From NCBI GenBank assembly GCA_910589265.1, contig CAJUTQ010000103.1, positions 104,496 to 168,495 on the forward strand: a DNA stretch of 64,000 nt. The letters run 5' to 3'. The stretch's first letter is position 1, and every line of letters begins with the position of its first letter. Shown here one piece after another: positions 59,115-64,000 of this stretch. The position numbers were made by a program, and so were the translations under genes. The stretch is from an uncultured Lachnospiraceae bacterium. GTDB lineage: Bacteria; Bacillota; Clostridia; Lachnospirales; Lachnospiraceae. The notes under the pieces are model-generated. The model saw nothing but the letters and a program-made list of their open reading frames with translations. It searched no databases and was not told where the DNA came from.

Positions 59115-59876
59115 ATGCTTGTAATTACTAGAAGATCCCAGATCAAAGAAATTCTATTAGCAAGGAAAAGCATAACTGTGTCTGAATTATCAAAAATATT
59201 TTCTGTCACTGAGGAAACAATTCGAAGAGACTTACAGCAATTAGAAAACAGTGGCTTTCTTACTAGAACTTACGGAGGAGCTTTTATCCAGGACGGCGCC
59301 TTGAGCGAAGTTGATTTTGTTTTAAATGAAACAGAACATTCCGATAGTAAAGAAGCCATTGCCTCTAAATGTATGGAATTTATTCATCCAGATGATATTA
59401 TTTTTCTTGACGCATCTGCCACCGCTACCTTTCTTGCCAAAAAGCTTCGGAACATGAGATTGACCGTAGTTACCAATTCTCTCATGGTTATTGATCAGCT
59501 AAAAGATTGCGATCCCATTCATTTAATTTGTGTCGGTGGCACCTTTTTCCCAAACTCTAAGTCTTTTCATGGTTCTACTACGACCAGTAATCTCAAAAAT
59601 TATTTTTTGGATAAAGTTTTTATATCTTGTAGCTCTCTGTCTCTGGAACATGGCATTATGGACGCTAATGAAGAAAGCGCTTCCCTCAGACAGCTCCTGT
59701 TAAAGTCTGGGAATACCATTTACCTTATTGCAGATAAATCAAAATTCAATAAAACTTCCTTTGTTCACATTTGTGATTATACCCATATTCACGCTCTTAT
59801 TTCAGATTTTCACTTCACACCCAACTGGATAAAGGTTTTAAAAGATAAATGTGTCAATGTCTATTCATGTAAATAA
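59115..59876 (+). CDS. DeoR-family transcriptional regulator
   Basis: 253 residues from the ATG at 59115 (GGAGG seven bases upstream). The N-terminal winged helix has RRSQIKEILLARKSITVSEL, SKIFSVTEETIRRDLQQLEN and SGFLTRTYGGAFIQDG. The sensor domain has DIIFLDASATATFLAKKLR, LTVVTNSLMVIDQL and VGGTFFPNSKSFHGSTTTSN. Members sense phosphorylated sugars and usually repress sugar catabolism genes. Here there is no adjacent catabolic operon, and it is divergent from flgM, so the target is unknown. Confidence 0.9.
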   Translation: MLVITRRSQIKEILLARKSITVSELSKIFSVTEETIRRDLQQLENSGFLTRTYGGAFIQDGALSEVDFVLNETEHSDSKEAIASKCMEFIHPDDIIFLDASATATFLAKKLRNMRLTVVTNSLMVIDQLKDCDPIHLICVGGTFFPNSKSFHGSTTTSNLKNYFLDKVFISCSSLSLEHGIMDANEESASLRQLLLKSGNTIYLIADKSKFNKTSFVHICDYTHIHALISDFHFTPNWIKVLKDKCVNVYSCK

Positions 59877-59925
59877 TCTCTTCCGTTCTTTTATCCTGCC
59901 ACCCCTATCATTGTTAGGAGGGAAC

Positions 59926-59975
59926 AGCCGAAGAGGTTCCTTGCTCTTTATATAAAAGTAGGAACTCTTACGGCT
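59926..59975. terminator. Inverted repeat between convergent genes, probable bidirectional terminator
   Basis: AGCCGAAGAGGTTCCT and AGGAACTCTTACGGCT form an imperfect 16-base stem with an 18-base loop, followed by TTTTG. It lies between the DeoR-family gene and the convergent gene ending at 60004. Confidence 0.5.
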
Positions 59976-60003
59976 TTTGTATCCTTTCCCTATTTATTTT
60001 CTG

Positions 60004-60567
60004 CTATCTCTCCATCACGATTTCTTTATTTTTGCCCCAGGCGTACTCCATAAAGTCATCTATCCATCCTTTATAACGAATGTAATCACTCCACGCCCCT
60101 ACTATTTGCATTTCTGTCATTATTTTACGAGCAAGCTCCAAATAATTCGTTTTTTCCAAAAACGAAGTTTTTCCTGCCTCCTCCCTTAATCTGGACATCT
60201 TTAAAAAATCATTGGCATGACCTGTATGTACGCTCCATGCCAATACTTCCACATAAGAGCAATGGTTTGGATTAATGTTCTTCACATTAATTTCCCGCAC
60301 ATAATCATTTCCATTTATATCCGTTCCTTTTACAATATATACAGGATTCTCTTTGGAAAACCCTTCAGCCTTGTAAACATTTGCCGTTTCACCTGTAGGA
60401 ACATGACAAATGGCAAATAAAGCGTTGCTATCTATAGCATTTTTTGGAATTTTTTCTGAAGCGCCAGAGACTTCTTTTGTAAAATCCTTTTGCTCTTCCT
60501 TTTTTGTAAAGAATGGTTGTTTTCCCATAGAGGGATAGGAACTCATTCCTTGTAAATAAACGTACAT
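60004..60567 (-). CDS. Protein of unknown function in a SigD-controlled pair
   Basis: 187 residues from the ATG at 60567 (AGGAAG six bases upstream). No known domain recognised. Recognisable stretches: NALFAICHVPTGETANVYKA, IVKGTDINGNDYVREINVKN, INPNHCSYVEVLAWSVHTGH and YIRYKGWIDDFMEYAWGKN. No signal peptide or membrane segment. It follows the 104-residue gene by a short gap, and both are read from a SigD-like promoter (61030-61056), so a link to motility or the filament is likely. What it does is unknown. Confidence 0.7.
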   Translation of the reverse strand: MYVYLQGMSSYPSMGKQPFFTKKEEQKDFTKEVSGASEKIPKNAIDSNALFAICHVPTGETANVYKAEGFSKENPVYIVKGTDINGNDYVREINVKNINPNHCSYVEVLAWSVHTGHANDFLKMSRLREEAGKTSFLEKTNYLELARKIMTEMQIVGAWSDYIRYKGWIDDFMEYAWGKNKEIVMER

Positions 60568-60619
60568 ATCCGTCTTCCTTTCTTTCATTAAATTTATAAA
60601 ATAGGCTGTCATCTATCTC

Positions 60620-60934
60620 TTAATTTTCAGAAATATGGTTATGTACTTTTTGTTCCTCTCTTTTTTTGCCCTCTTCCCTTATCTCTTCTCTTATGATATT
60701 TTCTGTATTATCAAACTTATTCATGAATCTCTTCCACTCTTTGAGTGTAAAAGATTGGGAACCTATTTGAAAAGAAGGTTCCATTTCCCCTTTTCTTATT
60801 TTGTCCATAAGATCTTCTCTTTTTTCTTGTAATAATTTTTGATAGTCTGTCACCTCCTTTCCCTTTGTATTCCCTTCGGATAAATAAGGATGACTTGTAT
60901 TCCCATATCCAGCTCCTATTGTTCCAATTCCCAT
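60620..60934 (-). CDS. Small protein of unknown function behind a SigD-like promoter
   Basis: 104 residues. AGGAG lies six bases before the ATG. The glycine-rich N-terminus (MGIGTIGAGYGNTSH) is followed by a charged helical region (DYQKLLQEKREDLMDKIRKG), then FQIGSQSFTLKEWKRFMNKF and a Glu/Lys tail. No family is recognised. It is the first of two genes downstream of the SigD-like promoter at 61030-61056. Confidence 0.68.
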   Translation of the reverse strand: MGIGTIGAGYGNTSHPYLSEGNTKGKEVTDYQKLLQEKREDLMDKIRKGEMEPSFQIGSQSFTLKEWKRFMNKFDNTENIIREEIREEGKKREEQKVHNHISEN

Positions 60935-61029
60935 AAAATTCTCCTTTCTGCAATCCTTCTATCATTCCAGATTGCTCCACTTTCCAAAAAAGTCCAAGTG
61001 GATGATTTTATTTTTTTATTCCTTTAATA

Positions 61030-61056
61030 TTATCGTCATTTTGCCTTGAAAATTTA
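61030..61056 (-). promoter_or_regulatory. SigD-like promoter upstream of two unknown genes
   Basis: TAAA (61056-61053), 15 bases, GACGATAA (61037-61030) on the minus strand. One mismatch from GCCGATAA, with ideal spacing, about 95 bases before the ATG at 60934. Confidence 0.7.
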
Positions 61057-61069
61057 CAATTGCATTTTT

Positions 61070-61945
61070 TTATTCCTTCTCTTCTCTGCAAATATCCAGA
61101 TAAAATCTTTTCATTTTTTCCTTTTTTTTGCCTTGCTCAATATAAACATTTTCCAAATAATGAAATCCTAGACTTTCACATAGTTTTATAGAAGGAATGT
61201 TTTCTTCCATAATGAAGCAATGTAATGCTTTACATTCCAGTTCTTCCTTGGCATATTGTATTGCTGCCCTGCATGCCTCTCTTCCATAACCTTTTCTTTC
61301 ATACTCTCTTCCAATAATGTATCCCAACTCTAGCTCCTCATATCCTTCTCTGTGCTCTAATCCAACCCTCCCTATTACTTCTCCCCCTTCCTTTTTTTCT
61401 ACAATCCACATACCATATTGGTAAAACTCATACATGCTTTCTATATAAGCTTTTGTATAAGCTATCTCATCTTCCATATTTTCAAATAGAGGCTCCATAA
61501 ATTCTGTTATCCCCTCTCCCTCATATATGTTGTACAAAAGAGGAACATCTTCTAATACAATTTCCCTTATAATACACCTTTTCGTCTCTCTGATGACCCA
61601 GGGGATCTTATGTTTTCTTCGAAACAATCGGTCTAGGAACATTCCATTGATCTCGTTCGCCCCTTCTATTATCCATTTTGACTTTGTAGCTGGACAAGGA
61701 CCTCTCTCTAAATTCCAATAAAAAGCCGCCGCCATCTTGTTACTTATAGCCAAATCTAAATATTTTTCATTATCTGTCAAAAGAAAACTTTTGTCGTCTT
61801 TATATGTTCTCCATTCTATTTCACTTTTTATTAGGCTGACGTGAATGTCGTCTTTTCTTAACGTTTTCATAAGAATATTTCTTACTTCTTCTCCATCCTT
61901 ATCTAACCAAAGAAACACATTTTTTACCAATAAGCCATATTCCAT
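61070..61945 (-). CDS. GNAT-family N-acetyltransferase with N-terminal extension
   Basis: 291 residues. The C-terminal 180 residues form a RimJ-type GNAT domain: CIIREIVLEDVPLLYNIYE, YGMWIVEKKEGGEVIGRVGL, LELGYIIGREYERKGYGREA (acetyl-CoA loop) and SIKLCESLGFHYLENVYIE. The N-terminal 110 residues are of unknown type (LLVKNVFLWLDKDGEEVRN). The substrate could be a protein terminus or small amine. Alone on the minus strand, divergent from the cyclophilin. Confidence 0.82.
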   Translation of the reverse strand: MEYGLLVKNVFLWLDKDGEEVRNILMKTLRKDDIHVSLIKSEIEWRTYKDDKSFLLTDNEKYLDLAISNKMAAAFYWNLERGPCPATKSKWIIEGANEINGMFLDRLFRRKHKIPWVIRETKRCIIREIVLEDVPLLYNIYEGEGITEFMEPLFENMEDEIAYTKAYIESMYEFYQYGMWIVEKKEGGEVIGRVGLEHREGYEELELGYIIGREYERKGYGREACRAAIQYAKEELECKALHCFIMEENIPSIKLCESLGFHYLENVYIEQGKKKEKMKRFYLDICREEKE

Positions 61946-61956
61946 GGAAATCCCCC

Positions 61957-61985
61957 TTTACGAATCCCCTCTTTTTTTGTACAAT
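61957..61985 (+). promoter_or_regulatory. SigA-type promoter of the cyclophilin gene
   Basis: TTTACG (61957-61962), 17 bases, TACAAT (61980-61985), about 40 bases before the start at 62027. Confidence 0.6.
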
Positions 61986-62026
61986 AAAAATTACTTTAAT
62001 TTTAACAATAGAAAGGACGAAATACA

Positions 62027-62548
62027 ATGGCACAAAATCCAGTTGTAACAATTCAAATGGAAGATAAAAGCATCATTAAAGCAGAATTATTTCCAGAAAT
62101 CGCCCCAAATACAGTAAATAATTTTATTCATTTAATTCAGCAAAAATATTATGATGGGCTTATTTTTCACAGAGTTATCCAAGGTTTTATGATACAAGGA
62201 GGTTGTCCAGAAGGAAGTGGAATGGGAGGTCCCGGCTATGGCATTAAAGGGGAGTTCTCTCAAAATGGTGTTGAAAATGAATTGGCTCATACAGAAGGAG
62301 TTTTATCTATGGCCAGAAGCTCCCTTCCTGATTCTGCTGGCTCCCAGTTCTTCATTATGCACAAGGCAAGTCCCCACTTAGATGGCAGTTATGCTGCCTT
62401 TGGAAAAGTCATAGAAGGTATGGAAGTGGTGAACCGGATTGCTGAAACAAAGACAGATTATTCTGACAGACCTATGGAAAATCAAGTGATGGAGCAGGTT
62501 ACTGTAGATACCTTTGGAGTAGAATATCCTGAACCAGAGAAACTATAA
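62027..62548 (+). CDS. ppiB: Peptidyl-prolyl cis-trans isomerase, cyclophilin type
   Basis: 173 residues, one cyclophilin domain: AELFPEIAPNTVNNFIHLI, YDGLIFHRVIQGFMIQGGCP (active-site Arg and Gln), LSMARSSLPDSAGSQFFIMH and LDGSYAAFGKVIEGMEVVNR. Cytoplasmic, no signal peptide. AGAAAGGACG ribosome site. It catalyses proline isomerisation during folding. Unrelated to the glycan island. Confidence 0.94.
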   Translation: MAQNPVVTIQMEDKSIIKAELFPEIAPNTVNNFIHLIQQKYYDGLIFHRVIQGFMIQGGCPEGSGMGGPGYGIKGEFSQNGVENELAHTEGVLSMARSSLPDSAGSQFFIMHKASPHLDGSYAAFGKVIEGMEVVNRIAETKTDYSDRPMENQVMEQVTVDTFGVEYPEPEKL

Positions 62549-63182
62549 ACTGTCTTTTAGCAAACCTATAGTTAGACATAGCTTCTATATTTTCTCCCTA
62601 GCTTTGGCATATATATCCATTGTTTTGGAGATATTTTCGTAATCCATTATCTCCTGATGTTATTTATATCCTTTTCCCAAAACCTATGTGGAAAAGGGGG
62701 CAATGAAAATGAAGGGTGATAATGGGTTCTTTATTTTCCATGGACAGGGGATACATTTCTTGTAAATGTCCTACTGAAGCCAAACCATATAAAGCAGGTG
62801 CTCAGCAAAAGAAAATATATACCAAGAAATCATTTATGTGTAGAGGATTGAATTAGAAATTTTATAAAACAAGGGCAGGGATTTCACATTCCAGCCCTTG
62901 CTTTATAAAGTCAGAAAATATTTTGAATTGTGTGGGAACTTACAGAATTATACCGTTCATATTCTTTGTCTAAACGTTTAAAATAAAACATATAAGGTGA
63001 AAAAATTATGGATTGTTCGTAAAAGAAGAGATATAAAAATAGGGAATTGGGGAACGAAAAGTGCACAAGTTGTGTTCCAAAAGCAGGATGCATGTATCCA
63101 TACATTTCAGCTAGGTTTAGGCAATTCCTAAAATAGAAAAAATCTACAGGTGCCAGAACAAGAAAAGGAAGGATTGTAGGAA
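62549..63182. other. 634-base intergenic region with two inverted repeats
   Basis: No convincing gene. It holds a small hairpin, CCTTTTCC-N12-GGAAAAGG (62670-62697), and a long inverted repeat at 62860-62910. AT-rich spacer before the response regulator gene. Confidence 0.6.
62860..62910. terminator. 17-base inverted repeat, probable bidirectional terminator
   Basis: TTTATAAAACAAGGGC and GCCCTTGCTTTATAAAG pair with one mismatch around a loop of about 18 bases. No strong T-run beyond the stem, so a terminator or a small repeat element are both possible. Confidence 0.45.
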
Positions 63183-63878
63183 ATGAAATTAAAAATATTA
63201 ATTATAGATGACGATATGGCTTTATGCAGACTGCTGAAAAATAATTTGGAGCAAGAAGGATATTATGTCTACACCTGCCATGATGGGGTTATTGGATTAA
63301 ATGAGCTGCAACATGCTGATTATCAGCTTGTCATTTTGGATATTATGCTTCCTTTGAAAAATGGATATGAGGTATTGGAAAAAATCAGAGAAAAAAGCTT
63401 TATTCCTGTTTTGATGCTGACTGCCAAAGACAGCGAAGGTGATAAAGTATCCGGGTTAAGGATGGGGGCAGATGATTATTTGACTAAACCATTTTCAAAT
63501 AGTGAATTTCTCGCAAGAGTATCCTCTCTTTTACGAAGATATACCCTTTTTAATACAACAAATATTTCGGATGAATATATAACTGTTGGCAGGCTGTCTA
63601 TTCATAAATTAAGACGTGAGGTTCATAAAGATGGTTTGCTCCTTGAACTAACAGCAAAAGAGTTTGATTTATTTTTATTTTTTGCAGAAAATCCTGGGAA
63701 AGTTTTTACAAAAAAGCAGATATATCGTGGCGTTTGGAATGATGAGTATGCCTTTGATGACAATAATATTATGGTTCATATACGCAGGCTGAGAAAAAAG
63801 ATTGAGGATAATCCAGAAAGTCCAAAATACATTTTAACTGTATGGGGTGTAGGGTACAAATTAGATAATATGAAGTGA
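63183..63878 (+). CDS. OmpR/VanR-type response regulator
   Basis: 231 residues. The receiver domain has ILIIDDDMALCRLLKNN (acidic pocket), LVILDIMLPLKNGYEVLE with the phospho-Asp, PVLMLTAKDS and DDYLTKPFSNSEFLARV with the conserved Lys. The winged-helix DNA-binding domain has ELTAKEFDLFLFFAENPG, KVFTKKQIYRGVWNDEYAFD and IMVHIRRLRKKIEDNPE. A partner kinase should lie downstream, beyond the window. Relation to the flagellar region unknown. Confidence 0.93.
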   Translation: MKLKILIIDDDMALCRLLKNNLEQEGYYVYTCHDGVIGLNELQHADYQLVILDIMLPLKNGYEVLEKIREKSFIPVLMLTAKDSEGDKVSGLRMGADDYLTKPFSNSEFLARVSSLLRRYTLFNTTNISDEYITVGRLSIHKLRREVHKDGLLLELTAKEFDLFLFFAENPGKVFTKKQIYRGVWNDEYAFDDNNIMVHIRRLRKKIEDNPESPKYILTVWGVGYKLDNMK

Positions 63879-63972
63879 CCTCACATTTGTAGCAACGTGG
63901 ATTTACCTGTATACTAAGTTTTGGAAAAAACAATGGTAACAGGGATTACCGCATACAAAAGGAGGCCACCTT

Positions 63973-64000
63973 ATGAAAAGAATACTACGAATCGGAATGG
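63973..64000 (+). CDS. Start of a further gene cut by the window edge
   Basis: AAAGGAGG lies eight bases before an ATG at 63973, followed by the codons MKRILRIGM to the edge. The basic and hydrophobic beginning would fit a membrane protein, but nothing more can be said. Confidence 0.4.

Noticed and set aside
62549..63182. Small RNA or riboswitch in the long gap before the response regulator
   Set aside because: Only simple inverted repeats are visible, with no recognisable conserved riboswitch core.

Overview
The window looks like a chromosomal segment of a motile, low-G+C anaerobic Firmicute, most likely a member of the Lachnospiraceae (Clostridia). The evidence is the AT-rich sequence, strong AGGAGG ribosome sites, a Gram-positive flagellar late-gene block (flgM, flgN, two flgK genes, flgL, fliW, csrA, flaG, fliD, fliS, hag) with SigD promoters, and a flagellin without D2/D3 domains. 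There is no rRNA gene to fix the genus. Nearly everything from 1 to 61945 is on the minus strand. No tRNA, IS element, prophage or CRISPR array was seen.

Layout, right to left in the direction of transcription. 58.9-47.7 kb: flagellar filament block, with SigD promoters before flgM, flaG and hag; the hag leader carries candidate CsrA sites. 47.7-1 kb: a very large flagellin-glycosylation-type island directly downstream of hag. Its parts are: (a) 47.7-38.9 kb, five CgeB-type glycosyltransferases mixed with an unnamed 'D-x-A/T-G-F' protein family and a GT2 enzyme; (b) 38.9-36.8 kb, a CBS/nucleotidyltransferase fusion; (c) 36.6-26.3 kb, a legionaminic-acid-type nonulosonate pathway (PtmE-, LegH/NeuD-, LegI-, LegG-, LegB- and LegC-like proteins) with a ThDP enzyme and a UDP-sugar dehydrogenase; (d) 26.3-18.7 kb, a sulfotransferase-like protein followed by what looks like the complete O-methyl-phosphoramidate pathway known from the Campylobacter jejuni capsule (glutamine kinase, two methyltransferases, CDP-glutamine hydrolase, cytidylyltransferase, CDP-phosphoramidate kinase); (e) 18.4-10.8 kb, C-methyltransferase, GT2 and RfbF/G/H genes for a CDP-3,6-dideoxyhexose; (f) 10.3-1 kb, a sixth CgeB enzyme, methyltransferases and three tandem CDP-glycerol-transferase-like proteins, the last cut by the window edge.

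The most notable signal is a set of long poly-G tracts inside sugar-decorating genes, on the coding strand: G10 in a methyltransferase (3674-3683, reading frame intact), G8 in a second methyltransferase (8757-8764, intact), G10 in a phosphoramidate-module methyltransferase (21715-21724, frame broken) and G11 in the LegH/NeuD-like acetyltransferase (32617-32627, frame broken). In both broken genes the downstream frame continues the same protein and removing one G restores it. This is the hallmark of slipped-strand phase variation, as in Campylobacter surface-glycan loci, here in a Firmicute flagellar island.

The right end (59-64 kb) is ordinary: a DeoR-family regulator, two small proteins of unknown function behind a SigD-like promoter, a GNAT acetyltransferase, a cyclophilin, an OmpR-type response regulator and the first codons of another gene.
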